NCBI GenBank assembly: GCA_038237515.1 | Contig: JBBRYP010000051.1 | Span: 1 to 34,611, forward strand | Reading direction: 5' to 3' | Length of the DNA stretch: 34,611 nucleotides | Origin: JBBQDZ01 sp038237515 | GTDB lineage: Bacteria; Actinomycetota; Thermoleophilia; Gaiellales; Gaiellaceae | Part shown: positions 1-8,103 of the stretch, in pieces | How the letters are laid out: each line of letters starts with the position of its first letter | How positions within the stretch are numbered: the stretch's first letter is position 1 | The notes under the pieces: generated by a model | Database searches by the model: none | The model's input: the letters and a program-made list of their open reading frames with translations, nothing else | What the model was told of the DNA's origin: nothing | Position numbers and translations under genes: made by a program

Positions 1-137
1 ACGTTTCGCTCGAAACTGACGGTTCGCCGACGCCGCACTATTCCGGCCGCTCTGCGGCCGGCGGCCGCGAAGCGGCCGAGTAGTGCGGCCTCCACCTGCC
101 CTTCGTTTCCGGTCGAACGTTATGAGAGGCCGCACTA
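1..137. repeat. Nested inverted repeats downstream of dapD
   Basis: Three copies of a GCCGCACTA arm are present: 32-40 (direct), 81-89 (inverted) and 129-137 (direct, overlapping the dapD stop codon). Arms 32-40 and 81-89 enclose two perfect GC hairpins: 43-50/54-61 with loop TCT, and 62-68/72-78 with loop GAA. This makes a three-way-junction fold. Alternatively, 81-92 pairs perfectly over 12 bp with 126-137, across a 33-nt loop. The middle arm can serve only one partner at a time. A separate palindrome, GTTTCG-CT-CGAAAC, lies at 3-16. There is no T-run typical of an intrinsic terminator. It could be a dapD 3' end structure or a dispersed palindromic repeat. Confidence 0.75.
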
Positions 138-896
138 GGTGCCGATGCCGTACTCGCGAAGCGCATCGTTCAGGCTGACCCGGCGGTCGGTCGACTCGCT
201 GCGGCGGCCCACGATCAGCGCGCACGCGACCTGGTAGGTGCCCGCGGCGAATTCCCGCGGCCGGGTTCCCGGCAGAACGACCGATCGCGGCGGCACGTGA
301 CCGCGGTACTCCACCGGCTCCGGGCCGGTGACGTCGATGACCGGGATCGTCGCGCCGAGCACGACCTGCGGCGCGATGACTGCCTCCCGCCCGACGACGA
401 CCCCCTCGACGACGACCGCCCTGGAGCCGATGAAGGCGCCGTCCTCGACGATCACGGGCCGCGCGTTCACGGGCTCGAGGACGCCGCCGATGCCCGCGCC
501 GCCCGCGATGTGGACATCCGCACCGATCTGCGCGCACGAGCCGACCGTCGCCCAGGTATCGATCATCGTGCGCGGACCTATCCAGGCGCCGATGTTGACG
601 TAGCTCGGCATCAGGATCACGTCGTGCGAGAGGAACGAGCCGTATCGCGCGGCGGCGGGCGGCACGACGCGTACGCCGAGCTCCGCGAAGCCGCGCTTGA
701 GCGGGATCTTGTCGTGGTACTCGAAGGGCCCCGCCTCGCTCGGCTCCATGCGTCGCAGGCGGAAGTAGTCGAGGATCGCCTGCTTCACCGGCTCGTTAAC
801 CCGCCAGCCGTCCCCGTCCGGCTCGGCCACGCGCACCTCGCCACGATCGAGCGCGGCGATCGTCTCCTCGACGTGATCCGCATCGATGTCCGTCAC
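135..896 (-). CDS. dapD: 2,3,4,5-tetrahydropyridine-2,6-dicarboxylate N-succinyltransferase
   Basis: This enzyme succinylates tetrahydrodipicolinate using succinyl-CoA, in the DAP/lysine pathway in the cytosol. The 253-residue protein has an N-terminal helical part and then a left-handed beta-helix of hexapeptide repeats. The signature GIGGVLEPVNARPVIVEDGA and the following ARS-like and GATIP segments are of the proteobacterial (E. coli-type) DapD class, not the longer mycobacterial class. The frame stays open far upstream on this strand, but that part is the shadow of dapC. The GTG at 896-894 overlaps the dapC stop (GTGA, 893-896) and is the natural start, implying translational coupling. 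It is the last gene of dapE-dapC-dapD. The stop codon lies inside a 12-bp inverted-repeat arm. Confidence 0.93.
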   Translation of the reverse strand: MTDIDADHVEETIAALDRGEVRVAEPDGDGWRVNEPVKQAILDYFRLRRMEPSEAGPFEYHDKIPLKRGFAELGVRVVPPAAARYGSFLSHDVILMPSYVNIGAWIGPRTMIDTWATVGSCAQIGADVHIAGGAGIGGVLEPVNARPVIVEDGAFIGSRAVVVEGVVVGREAVIAPQVVLGATIPVIDVTGPEPVEYRGHVPPRSVVLPGTRPREFAAGTYQVACALIVGRRSESTDRRVSLNDALREYGIGT

Positions 897-2041
897 CAGA
901 GCTCCTCGAGAATTTTGGCGGCCCGCCGGCACTGCTCCTGCGACGGGACGAGGGCGAGGCGCACGTAGCCCTCTCCGGAGGGGCCGAGGTACGACCCCGG
1001 CGCGACGACGACGCCCTCCTCCAGCAAACGGCCGGCGAGAGCCGCAGACGTCTCGCCGGCAGGCACCTGCACCCAGAGGTACATCGTCGCGGTGCTGCCG
1101 GCGACGCGAGTCCCGGCGCGCGCGAAGACCTCCAGGAAGATCGCACGCTTCGCGCGGTACCGCTCGCGCGTCCGCTCGACATGCTCCTCGTCTCCCCATG
1201 CCGCGACCGCAGCCCGCTGGACGAAGACCTGAGGAGCGGTGCCGGTCGTAGGGCGAAAGGCGCGCAGCGCCTCCAGGATCGGCGCATCCGCCACGACGAA
1301 GCCGGAGCGGTAACCGGTCATGGACGAGCGTTTGCTCAGCGTGTTGAAGACGGCGACGTTTCGCAGGTCGCCGAGCTCGAGGGCCGACGCCGGCGGTTCG
1401 TCGAACCAGAGCTCGGAATACGCCTCGTCGGAGGCGAGGACGAAGTCGTGCTCGCGCGCCAGCTGGGCGAGGCGCTCGTAGAGCTCGAGCGGCGCCGTCG
1501 CGCCCGTGGGGTTGTTCGGGTAGTTCACCCAGAGGAGTGCGACGTGGCGCCACAGCTCCTCCGGGAGCGCGTCGAGATCGGGGAGGAACCCGTTCTGCTC
1601 GAGGAGCGGGAGGCGTTCGACGCGAGCGCCCGCAAAGAGCGCGCCGCGCTCGGGAACCGGGTATCCCGGCTCGGTCACGAGGACCACGTCCTTCCCCGCC
1701 GCCGGGTCGACGACGACCTGCGCGAAGCTGAAGATCGCCTCCTTGCTCCCGAGCGTCGGGATCACCTCCGAGTCGGCATCGACCTCCGCGCCGAACCGGC
1801 GCCGGCACCAGGCCGAGATCGCGCTACGAAGCTCCGGGATGCCCTGCGCCAGCGGATAGCCGCCGCCCTCGCCCAGCGCGTCGATCAGGGCCTGGCGGAT
1901 GAACGGCTCGGGCTGGCCGCGCGGATCGCCGACGCCGAAGTCGAAAATCTCGATCCCGCGGGCGGCAGCGCGCCGCTTCGCCTCCTCGAGCCGCACGAAC
2001 GGGTACGTCGCCTGCCCGACGAGAACGGGGGAGAGGGGCAT
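893..2041 (-). CDS. dapC: N-succinyldiaminopimelate aminotransferase (class I/II PLP)
   Basis: Fold-type I PLP aminotransferase of 382 residues, the usual length. Visible motifs are the N-terminal FDFGVGDP, the YPNNPTG cofactor-site loop at about 174-180, SDEAY at about 204-208, and SKRSSMTGYRSGF with the PLP-binding Lys at about residue 237. The family includes DapC, LL-DAP aminotransferase and other aspartate-type enzymes. Position between dapE and dapD, with 2-nt spacing to dapE and a 4-nt overlap with dapD, makes conversion of N-succinyl-2-amino-6-ketopimelate to succinyl-DAP the likely reaction. The ATG at 2039-2041 follows the dapE stop directly. Substrate assignment rests on context; the fold and chemistry are clear from sequence. 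Confidence 0.92.
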   Translation of the reverse strand: MPLSPVLVGQATYPFVRLEEAKRRAAARGIEIFDFGVGDPRGQPEPFIRQALIDALGEGGGYPLAQGIPELRSAISAWCRRRFGAEVDADSEVIPTLGSKEAIFSFAQVVVDPAAGKDVVLVTEPGYPVPERGALFAGARVERLPLLEQNGFLPDLDALPEELWRHVALLWVNYPNNPTGATAPLELYERLAQLAREHDFVLASDEAYSELWFDEPPASALELGDLRNVAVFNTLSKRSSMTGYRSGFVVADAPILEALRAFRPTTGTAPQVFVQRAAVAAWGDEEHVERTRERYRAKRAIFLEVFARAGTRVAGSTATMYLWVQVPAGETSAALAGRLLEEGVVVAPGSYLGPSGEGYVRLALVPSQEQCRRAAKILEELW

Positions 2042-2043
2042 CT

Positions 2044-3069
2044 TCAGACGGTACCGGCGTCGAATCGGCGCAGCGCCTCGAAGGTCCGGACGAGCGCGGC
2101 GATCTCGACTCGTTCGTCGCGCCGGTGGGCGTACCTCGTCGCACCCGGGCCGAGGTTGACCGCGTCGAGGCCGCGGCCCGTGAAGTCGGCGACCGGCGTC
2201 CAGGCCTGCTTGGGCTCGAGCTCGAAGCCGCCGGCCTCGCGCAGCCGGGCGACGGCGGGAGAGGCGGCCGCCACACGCGCCGGCGGGGAGTTCGAGTCGA
2301 TCTCGAGCTCGGCGTCACCGAGCAGCTCGCGCAGCCGCTCCTCGGCCTCCGAGGGGCTGCGGTGAGGTGCGTAGCGGAAGTTCAGCCGCGCAACGGCGCG
2401 ATCGGGCACCACGTTCGACGCGATGCCGCCCTCGATCCCCGTCACGCTGAGCACTTCGCGGAAGAGGAGCCCCTCGATTTCGACGTCGTGCGGCTCGAGG
2501 CGGGCGACGCCCAGAAGGCTCTCCACCGCGAGGTGGATTGCGTTCGTTGCCAGCCACGGGCGCGCCGAGTGCCCGCTCTCGCCGCGGAATGTGAGGAGCG
2601 CATTGAGGTTTCCGAGGCAGCCGGCCTGGATCGCGTTGTCGGTGGGCTCGAGGACGACGACGAGCGAGGCGCGCGGAGGACAACGCTCGAAGAGCGAGGG
2701 AAGCGGGCTCTCCTGCGCCGGCAGCTCCTCGCGTCCGAAGAACAGGTAGCCGAAACCGGCAGCGACGCGCGCGAGCTCGATCATGACGGCGACCCCGCCC
2801 TTCATGTCGCTGGCGCCTAGGCCGACGACCCACCCGTCCTCGATCGAGCCGGGCAGGTTTCCCTGTGCGGGCACCGTGTCGAGGTGGCCGACGAGGAGCA
2901 CGCCCGCGTCCGCTCCGGGGTAGAGCAGGACGCCGTCCTCGTCGTGGGCAGGAGCGCGAGGCATGGCCGCCCGCACATAGGCGGTGATCTCGGCCTCACC
3001 GCGACTCGGGGAGGCGATGTTCACGAGGTCGAGCGCTCGCTGCGCCAGCCGTTCCGCGTCACCTGCCAC
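2044..3069 (-). CDS. dapE: succinyl-diaminopimelate desuccinylase (M20 peptidase family)
   Basis: Zinc-dependent hydrolase releasing succinate from N-succinyl-LL-DAP. The 341-residue M20-type protein shows GHLDTVP (His62, Asp64), GASDMKGG (Asp88, metal bridge), GREELPAQESPL (Glu114/115, general base and ligand), a Glu at about 141 (LEPTDN), and the dimerisation-domain GHSARP motif. The frame can be extended upstream to 3120, but that would run past the start of hflX. The GTG at 3067-3069 is preferred; a GGAGG lies about 16 nt upstream, which is long, so the start is not certain. It is the first gene of dapE-dapC-dapD and divergent from hflX. The AT-rich CATAAT/ATTATG patch at 3098-3103 could serve both directions. 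Confidence 0.9.
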   Translation of the reverse strand: MAGDAERLAQRALDLVNIASPSRGEAEITAYVRAAMPRAPAHDEDGVLLYPGADAGVLLVGHLDTVPAQGNLPGSIEDGWVVGLGASDMKGGVAVMIELARVAAGFGYLFFGREELPAQESPLPSLFERCPPRASLVVVLEPTDNAIQAGCLGNLNALLTFRGESGHSARPWLATNAIHLAVESLLGVARLEPHDVEIEGLLFREVLSVTGIEGGIASNVVPDRAVARLNFRYAPHRSPSEAEERLRELLGDAELEIDSNSPPARVAAASPAVARLREAGGFELEPKQAWTPVADFTGRGLDAVNLGPGATRYAHRRDERVEIAALVRTFEALRRFDAGTV

Positions 3070-3097
3070 GGCGCCATGATCGCAGCCTCCGGCGCGG

Positions 3098-3103
3098 CAT
3101 AAT
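3098..3103 (+). promoter_or_regulatory. -10 box of hflX, leaderless-type
   Basis: CATAAT (5/6 match to TATAAT) ends 7 nt before the hflX GTG. Transcription would therefore start at or next to the start codon. No SD-like sequence lies between them, and no convincing -35 is visible. Confidence 0.5.
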
Positions 3104-3110
3104 CCTTCCT

Positions 3111-4421
3111 GTGAGCCCACACCAGCCGGATCCCGCCCCCGGGGCCGAAGCGGAGCGCGGGTTCATCGTCGCCGTGCTGGGCCCGGACCGGGACGAGGAC
3201 GGGGAGATCGCGGAGCTTCGGGAGCTCGCGAGGACCGCGGGCGTCGAGCCTGTCGGCAGCCTCGTGCAGCGCCGCGCGCAGCCGGACCGGCGCACCTACG
3301 TCGGCAAGGGCAAACTCGAGGAGCTGAAGGGGTCCTTCGCCGAGAACCGTGCCGACTCCCTGCTCGTCGACGACGAGCTCGATCCTGCCCAGCAGCGGCG
3401 GCTCGAGGACGAGCTCGACGCGCGGGTCATCGACCGGACGCAGCTGATCCTTGACATCTTCGCCCAGCACGCGGTGAGCGCGGAGGGCAAGCTCCAGGTC
3501 GAGCTCGCACAGCTCGAGTACAACCTGCCGCGCATGCGCGGGCTCTGGAAGCACCTCGAGCGCCTCGGCGGCGGGGTCGGCACGCGCGGCCCCGGCGAGT
3601 CGCAGCTCGAAACTGACCGCCGTATCGCGCGGCGGCGCATTTCACTGCTGCGCCGCCGTCTGCGGGAGCTCCGCGGCCGCCGCGACGTCCGCCGCCGCGA
3701 GCGCACCCGGTCGGAGGTGCCGACGATCGCGCTGGCCGGTTACACGAACGTCGGCAAGTCCACTCTCCTGAACGCGTTGACGGCGGCGGAGGTCTCAGTT
3801 GACAACCGCCTGTTCGAGACGCTCGACCCCACCACACGCGGCTTCGAGCACGAGGGCCGCCGCTACCTCGTCACCGACACCGTCGGCTTCATCCGGCGCC
3901 TTCCCCACCAGCTCGTCGAGGGTTTTGCCGCGACGCTCGAGGAGACCCTCGCCGCCGACCTCGTCCTCCACGTCGTCGATGGGTCCGTGCCCGACGATGA
4001 GTGGGACAGGATGATCGCCGCCGTCGACGAAGTGCTCACCGAGATCGGGGCGAAGGCGGTGCCGGTTCAGATCGTCCTGAACAAGATCGACCGCCTCGGC
4101 GCGCTCGCGCGCCGGCGCCTCGAGAACCGGTTCCCGGACGCGATCCAGGTCTCCGCCGCCACCGGGGAGGGTCTCCTGGAGCTGAAGGCTCGCGTCGCCG
4201 AGCGGTTCGCGGCCCGCTTCGTGTCGGTGGAGCTCCTCGTACCCTATGCCGAGGGTGCCGCTTTGGCCGATCTGTATGACCTCGGCGCACCCATCGAGGG
4301 CCGTGTCGACGGGCCGGAGGGCGTCGTCATCCGGGCCCGGCTGCCGCAGCGCGACCTGCGGCGATTCGCACGCTTCCTGATCGCGGAGTCCCGCACCGGG
4401 CAGGCGTCGTCGGCGCGGTGA
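3111..4421 (+). CDS. hflX: GTPase HflX (50S ribosome-associated)
   Basis: HflX-family GTPase of 436 residues that acts on 50S/70S ribosomes and splits or rescues stalled ribosomes in characterised bacteria. The N-terminal HflX domain carries YVGKGKLEEL (about 63-72), then the glycine-rich GGGVGTRGPGESQLETDRR linker (about 153-171). The GTPase domain has G1 GYTNVGKST (210-218), G3 DTVGF and G4 NKID. The GTG at 3111 lies 7 nt behind a CATAAT -10 box, suggesting a leaderless transcript. Its 3' end overlaps dut by GTGA. The protein is full length with no missing motif. Confidence 0.95.
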   Translation: MSPHQPDPAPGAEAERGFIVAVLGPDRDEDGEIAELRELARTAGVEPVGSLVQRRAQPDRRTYVGKGKLEELKGSFAENRADSLLVDDELDPAQQRRLEDELDARVIDRTQLILDIFAQHAVSAEGKLQVELAQLEYNLPRMRGLWKHLERLGGGVGTRGPGESQLETDRRIARRRISLLRRRLRELRGRRDVRRRERTRSEVPTIALAGYTNVGKSTLLNALTAAEVSVDNRLFETLDPTTRGFEHEGRRYLVTDTVGFIRRLPHQLVEGFAATLEETLAADLVLHVVDGSVPDDEWDRMIAAVDEVLTEIGAKAVPVQIVLNKIDRLGALARRRLENRFPDAIQVSAATGEGLLELKARVAERFAARFVSVELLVPYAEGAALADLYDLGAPIEGRVDGPEGVVIRARLPQRDLRRFARFLIAESRTGQASSAR

Positions 4422-4852
4422 TCGATCTCCCGATGCGCCGCCTGCGTGACGAGGCGGTGGTGCCGTCCCGCGCCTACGCGGGCGACGCGGGCCTCGACCT
4501 CGCCGCCTGCGAGCGGGTCGAGCTCGGGCCGGGGGAGAGAGGGGTCGTCCCGACCGGACTCGCGGTGGCCATCCCCGACGGGCATGCCGGTTTCGTTCTC
4601 CGGCGATCGGGCCTGGCGGCGAACCACGGCGTGACCGTGCTGAACGCGCCCGGGCTCGTGGACGCGGGCTACCGCGGCGAGCTGAGGGTGATCCTGCTGA
4701 ACACCGACCGCAGCGAGCCCTTCGTCGTGGAGCCGGGGATGCGGGTGGCCCAGCTCATCGTCGTACCGCTCGCCGCCGTCCGGGCGCTCGAGGTCGAGGA
4801 GCTGCCGGAAAGCGAGCGCGGCCAGGGCGGTTTCGGCTCCTCCGGCGCGTAG
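4418..4852 (+). CDS. dut: dUTP diphosphatase
   Basis: Trimeric dUTPase, 144 residues, hydrolysing dUTP to dUMP and PPi. All five motifs are seen in order: I AGDAGLDL, II RRSGLA, III NAPGLVDAGYRGE (with the catalytic Asp), IV GMRVAQLIV and V RGQGGFGSSG. The GTG at 4418-4420 overlaps the hflX TGA, so translation is probably coupled. The Nudix gene follows after 2 nt; both would be housecleaning enzymes of the nucleotide pool in one operon. Confidence 0.95.
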   Translation: MIDLPMRRLRDEAVVPSRAYAGDAGLDLAACERVELGPGERGVVPTGLAVAIPDGHAGFVLRRSGLAANHGVTVLNAPGLVDAGYRGELRVILLNTDRSEPFVVEPGMRVAQLIVVPLAAVRALEVEELPESERGQGGFGSSGA

Positions 4853-4854
4853 CG

Positions 4855-5313
4855 ATGTCCCCCGAGCCGCGCATCCGCGTCTCAGCGCTCCTGCGCTGGC
4901 GGGGTCGGATCCTCCTCTGCCGTCACGAGAAGCCGGGGAAGGAGTACTGGCTCCTTCCGGGGGGCGGCGTCAACTTCGGGGAGAGCCTCCTCGACGCCCT
5001 CCACCGCGAGCTCGGCGAGGAGCTCGGCGTCGGGGAGGACCTGCCGCTCGAGGGACCCGTCGCGATTGCAGACTCGATCGCACCGGCCCCCAGCTTCGCA
5101 GCGAAGCACGTCGTCCAGATCGTCTTCGCGGGCGATCTGGGGGAATGGTCGCTCGAGAGCGTGACGTCCGCCGACGCCGCGGTTCGGGGCCATCGCCTCT
5201 TCACCGTCTCCGAACTCGACGAGGTCGTCCTCCATCCGCCGATCCAGCGCTTCCTGGCGCGGTGGGAGCCGGGCGACCCCGTGGTGTACCTTGGCCCCCT
5301 CTGGGCGCCCTAA
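4855..5313 (+). CDS. NUDIX hydrolase
   Basis: 152-residue Nudix protein. The Nudix box (G-x5-E-x7-REL-x-EE-x-G) runs from GGVNFGE through RELGEELGV at about residues 37-60. An LLPGGG strand precedes it, and a family-typical edge segment HVVQIVFAGDL follows. Substrate cannot be read from the sequence; (d)NTP, ADP-ribose or another nucleoside diphosphate derivative is possible. It is last in hflX-dut-nudix. Its TAA stop interlocks with the TAG of gatD on the other strand over 4 nt (5310-5313). Confidence 0.85.
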   Translation: MSPEPRIRVSALLRWRGRILLCRHEKPGKEYWLLPGGGVNFGESLLDALHRELGEELGVGEDLPLEGPVAIADSIAPAPSFAAKHVVQIVFAGDLGEWSLESVTSADAAVRGHRLFTVSELDEVVLHPPIQRFLARWEPGDPVVYLGPLWAP

Positions 5314-6053
5314 AATCGTCCGCCGCGCGTTTTCGCACGCCCGGCCGAGACGCGATGCGCCTCCTCCTCGAGCTCGTCTGACAGCGGCTCGAGCTCCGCA
5401 GGTTCCCCCCCCGCGCGATGTGCCAGGCCCCAGCCGAGCAGCACGTCCGCGAGCCACGGATTGCGGGGGAGGAGCGGGCCGTGAAGGTAGGTGCCGATCA
5501 CGCGGCCGGACCGGCAGCCCTCGTCGCCCGTCCGGCCGTCGTTGCCGTGGCCCGCAACCACCCGGCCGAGCGGCTCCGCGCCCTTCTCCAGCACCGTACG
5601 GCCGGCGTGGTTCTCGAACCCCGCCAAGGTGCGGCCGGCCCACTCGCAGTCGAGGAGAACGTCTCCGATCATCCGGCGCTCGCCGGCGACGGTGTGCAGC
5701 GGCAGCAGCCCGGCCCCCGGCAGCTCGGCGCCCGCCCGATCGCGGTAGGAGCGACCGAGCAGCTGATAGCCCCCGCAGACGGCGAGCAGCGCTGCGCCGC
5801 CGTCGACGGCGGCCGCCAACTCGTCGCCCTTCGCGGCTAGATCGGATGCCACGAGCGCCTGCTCGCGATCCTGGCCGCCCCCGATGTAGAGAAGGTCGAC
5901 CTCGCCCACCGGCACCCGCTGACGCATGCCGATCCGATGCACCTCGAGCTCGTGGCCGCGCCATCCGGCCCGTCCGGACAGCACGGCGATGTTGCCGCGA
6001 TCGGCGTAGATGTTGAGGTAGTCGGGGTAGAGGTGCCCGACCCGGATCCTCAC
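5310..6053 (-). CDS. gatD: lipid II isoglutaminyl synthase, glutaminase subunit GatD
   Basis: Class I (triad-type) glutamine amidotransferase of 247 residues, supplying ammonia to MurT for amidation of the D-Glu of lipid II on the inner face of the membrane. The nucleophile elbow LLAVCGGYQLLG puts Cys at residue 93. GTYLHGPLLPRNP puts the catalytic His at 191. Both agree closely with the positions known for GatD. The N-terminal MRIRVGHLYPDYLNIYADRG is characteristic of the family. GTG start at 6051-6053, 16 nt after the murT stop. The tail (about 215-247) is charged and rich in Glu/Arg. Confidence 0.93.
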   Translation of the reverse strand: MRIRVGHLYPDYLNIYADRGNIAVLSGRAGWRGHELEVHRIGMRQRVPVGEVDLLYIGGGQDREQALVASDLAAKGDELAAAVDGGAALLAVCGGYQLLGRSYRDRAGAELPGAGLLPLHTVAGERRMIGDVLLDCEWAGRTLAGFENHAGRTVLEKGAEPLGRVVAGHGNDGRTGDEGCRSGRVIGTYLHGPLLPRNPWLADVLLGWGLAHRAGGEPAELEPLSDELEEEAHRVSAGRAKTRGGRF

Positions 6054-6069
6054 TCTCCCGCGGCCCGGC

Positions 6070-7440
6070 TCACGCCGCCTCCTGCCAGTACGGGAGGACG
6101 TAACCGCGGCGCGCCGTGATCGAGCGCAGCGCGAGCATCGCCGTGTAGGTCGGAAGCACCGTCAGCTCCCCGCCTTCCGGCGTCAGCTCGAGCCCGCGCT
6201 CGAGCGCTCTCTCCAAGTCCGCGATGACCTCGATCGACTCCTCCGGCACCGCGGCGTACTTGAACCGCAGCGCAAGCTCCGCCGCTCGCTCGCCGGAGGC
6301 GATCACCCGCTCGAGCCCCTCCAGGAGAGGCTCGAAGTCGACGTCCCAGATCCACGAGACGTCCCTCCCGTCCGCGATCGCGTCGTTCAGGGCGACGAGC
6401 GCGAGGCGCGGCGGCCCGCCGTCGAGGAGCGTCCGGATCACCTCGTTCGCGCCGGCCGGGTTCTTGATCAGGAGCATGAGCAGCGATCGGGGGCCGGCGC
6501 GCATCCGCTCGAAGCGGCCGAAGGCGGCTCCGAAGCGGCCGAGGCCTGCCGACACCTCGTCGGCGCTCGAGCCGAGCGCGCGCGCGAGCGAGGCGGCGGC
6601 GAGGGCGTTGTAGACGTTGTAGAGACCGGGCAGGCGGAGGCGGACCCTTCGGGTCTCGGCGCCGAGCACGAGGTCGAAGGAGACGCCTTCGAGCCCGTGG
6701 CCTTCGATCCGTCGGGCGACGACGTCGAGGTCGGGGCGCGCGTGGCCGCAGGCGGGGCACTCGTAGTCCCCGAGGTGGCCGATGTAGGCGACCGAATACC
6801 GATATGGCGTGCCGCACACGACGCAGTACTTGGAATCGGCGGCGTGCTGCAGGCCGGGACGGCCCTGCGCCGGGTCCTCGACGCCGAAGACGGTGCGCGC
6901 CGAGGGCGCGCGGGCACGGGCGAGGTCTCCCACCTGTGGATCGTCGCCGTTCACGATGACGTGGACGTCACCGCCGAGCTCGCCGACGAGGCGCCGCCAG
7001 CGCTCGGCGGTCTGCTCCAGCTCCCCGTAGCGGTCGAGCTGATCTCTGAAGAGATTGCCGAGGCAGAGAGCCCGCGGCCGCAGCTGACGGGCGACCGCGG
7101 GCAGCGCGGCCTCGTCCACCTCGAAGAGGCCGAGCTCCGCGCCGCGCCCGGCAAGAAGCGCCGAGGCAACGCCGGAGACGAGGTTGGCGCCGGAGCGATT
7201 GTGGGCGAGCTGCACCCGCGGGCCGACGATCTCGGCCACCATCGCTGCCGTCGTCGTCTTCCCGTTCGTCGCCGACACGAGGGCGGAGCCCTGTGGCAGC
7301 CGGGCGGCCAGCGCCGACATCGCGGCGGGATCGATCGTCGCGAGCAGCTTCCCGGGAATCGTGGTGCCGCCACCCCGACCGGCGAGGCGAGAAAGCCGTC
7401 CTGCGACCTGTGCGAGAGCGATCTCGAGCTCGAGGCGCAC
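6070..7440 (-). CDS. murT: lipid II isoglutaminyl synthase, Mur ligase-like subunit MurT
   Basis: Mur-ligase-fold ATP-dependent amidotransferase partner of GatD, 456 residues from the start chosen. It has the P-loop SATNGKTTT (about 56-64) and the central family-specific zinc ribbon CVVCG...CPACG (about 209-232). The C-terminal DUF1727-type region has the catalytic-type IKNPAGANEV and VALNDAIADGRDVSW. GTG at 7438-7440 is preferred over the in-frame ATG at 7477-7479. It gives the N-terminus expected for MurT and lies 6 nt behind a TACACT -10 box. The ATG would have no ribosome-binding site either. murT-gatD is a two-gene operon. Confidence 0.92.
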   Translation of the reverse strand: MRLELEIALAQVAGRLSRLAGRGGGTTIPGKLLATIDPAAMSALAARLPQGSALVSATNGKTTTAAMVAEIVGPRVQLAHNRSGANLVSGVASALLAGRGAELGLFEVDEAALPAVARQLRPRALCLGNLFRDQLDRYGELEQTAERWRRLVGELGGDVHVIVNGDDPQVGDLARARAPSARTVFGVEDPAQGRPGLQHAADSKYCVVCGTPYRYSVAYIGHLGDYECPACGHARPDLDVVARRIEGHGLEGVSFDLVLGAETRRVRLRLPGLYNVYNALAAASLARALGSSADEVSAGLGRFGAAFGRFERMRAGPRSLLMLLIKNPAGANEVIRTLLDGGPPRLALVALNDAIADGRDVSWIWDVDFEPLLEGLERVIASGERAAELALRFKYAAVPEESIEVIADLERALERGLELTPEGGELTVLPTYTAMLALRSITARRGYVLPYWQEAA

Positions 7441-7446
7441 GGACCG

Positions 7447-7452
7447 AGTGTA
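7447..7452 (-). promoter_or_regulatory. -10 box of murT, leaderless-type
   Basis: TACACT on the minus strand ends 6 nt before the GTG at 7440. It fits a transcript starting at the start codon and supports that start over the upstream ATG. No clear -35. Confidence 0.4.
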
Positions 7453-7596
7453 GAGACCGCCCGGCGCTCGATCCCCCATTGGAGTGAATCGTCGATCCGC
7501 TACCCCTTTCGGGGGCTGTCCGCCTCGAGGGGCCTACCTAGTCTGGCATTAGAACGTCGAGGGCGATCGAAAACGGCGGCAAGAAGGGAACGACGG

Positions 7597-7896
7597 ATGC
7601 GAGACAACGGGGAGCATGGTGTGGGGCCGAGGCGTTCGTCCGGTACCCGCTCGAGCGCCTTGTGGGGAAGGGGCGGCCGCGGGCTGGCACCGGCGGTACT
7701 GAGCTTTCTCTGCGCAGCGGCGGCAGTCGCGGGCGTCGCGATCGGCAAAGGCCCTTCATCGTCCGGCAACGCGGCCAATCACCCCTCGGCGTCTGCCGTG
7801 CAGAGGCTGACCGCCAAAGCGGTGCCGGCGTCGTGGGCGAGCGTTCCGGACAGGGTTCCGGATGCCTCGTGGGCGAGCGGAGTCGACGACGGCTAG
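7597..7896 (+). CDS. Small single-TM or exported protein, unknown
   Basis: 99-residue open frame from ATG 7597. It has a basic N-terminus (about 1-30), one hydrophobic Ala-rich segment LAPAVLSFLCAAAAVAGVAI (about 31-50), and a short Ser/Ala/Pro-rich tail with a repeated PxxWAS pattern (VPASWAS, VPDASWAS). This looks like a type II membrane protein or an uncleaved signal. Nothing recognisable by family. Supporting reality: an AAGGG-type SD is present, a strong hairpin (7912-7937) starts 16 nt after its stop, and no better frame exists on either strand. It lies between divergent murT and the GGDEF gene. Confidence 0.5.
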   Translation: MRDNGEHGVGPRRSSGTRSSALWGRGGRGLAPAVLSFLCAAAAVAGVAIGKGPSSSGNAANHPSASAVQRLTAKAVPASWASVPDRVPDASWASGVDDG

Positions 7897-7911
7897 TCCT
7901 TGCGGGCTCGA

Positions 7912-7937
7912 GCCGGCGCCTCGCGAGAGGTGCCGGC
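7912..7937 (+). terminator. 11-bp hairpin with GNRA tetraloop
   Basis: GCCGGCGCCTC / GAGGTGCCGGC, 11 pairs including one G-U, closed by GCGA. It sits just after the small exported-protein gene and 167 nt before the GGDEF gene. No T-run follows, so it may be a terminator of the GC-rich type or an RNA structure in the leader of the GGDEF gene. Confidence 0.45.
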
Positions 7938-8103
7938 CGGCCCTCACTCTCTCCAGCGCCGAAGGTTCATCCGTGTCGCGTGCCCGCGAGAGGGCAGGTA
8001 GCCCCGCCCGTAGAGACGTACTTTCCGTGCAGGCGGCGGCGACCCACGAGGTACCAGGCAGCGGGCGGCGCCGGGCGTGGCGCTGCGGCGAGGGAGGTCG
8101 CTC

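Noticed and set aside
1181..2365. 394-residue plus-strand frame
   Set aside because: Antisense to dapC and dapE, which have complete catalytic motifs.
7897..8103. c-di-GMP (GEMM) riboswitch before the GGDEF gene, suggested by a GNRA hairpin and GGTAGCCCCG
   Set aside because: The conserved core (GGCAAACC and GGACGCAAAGCC) is absent and spacing does not fit.
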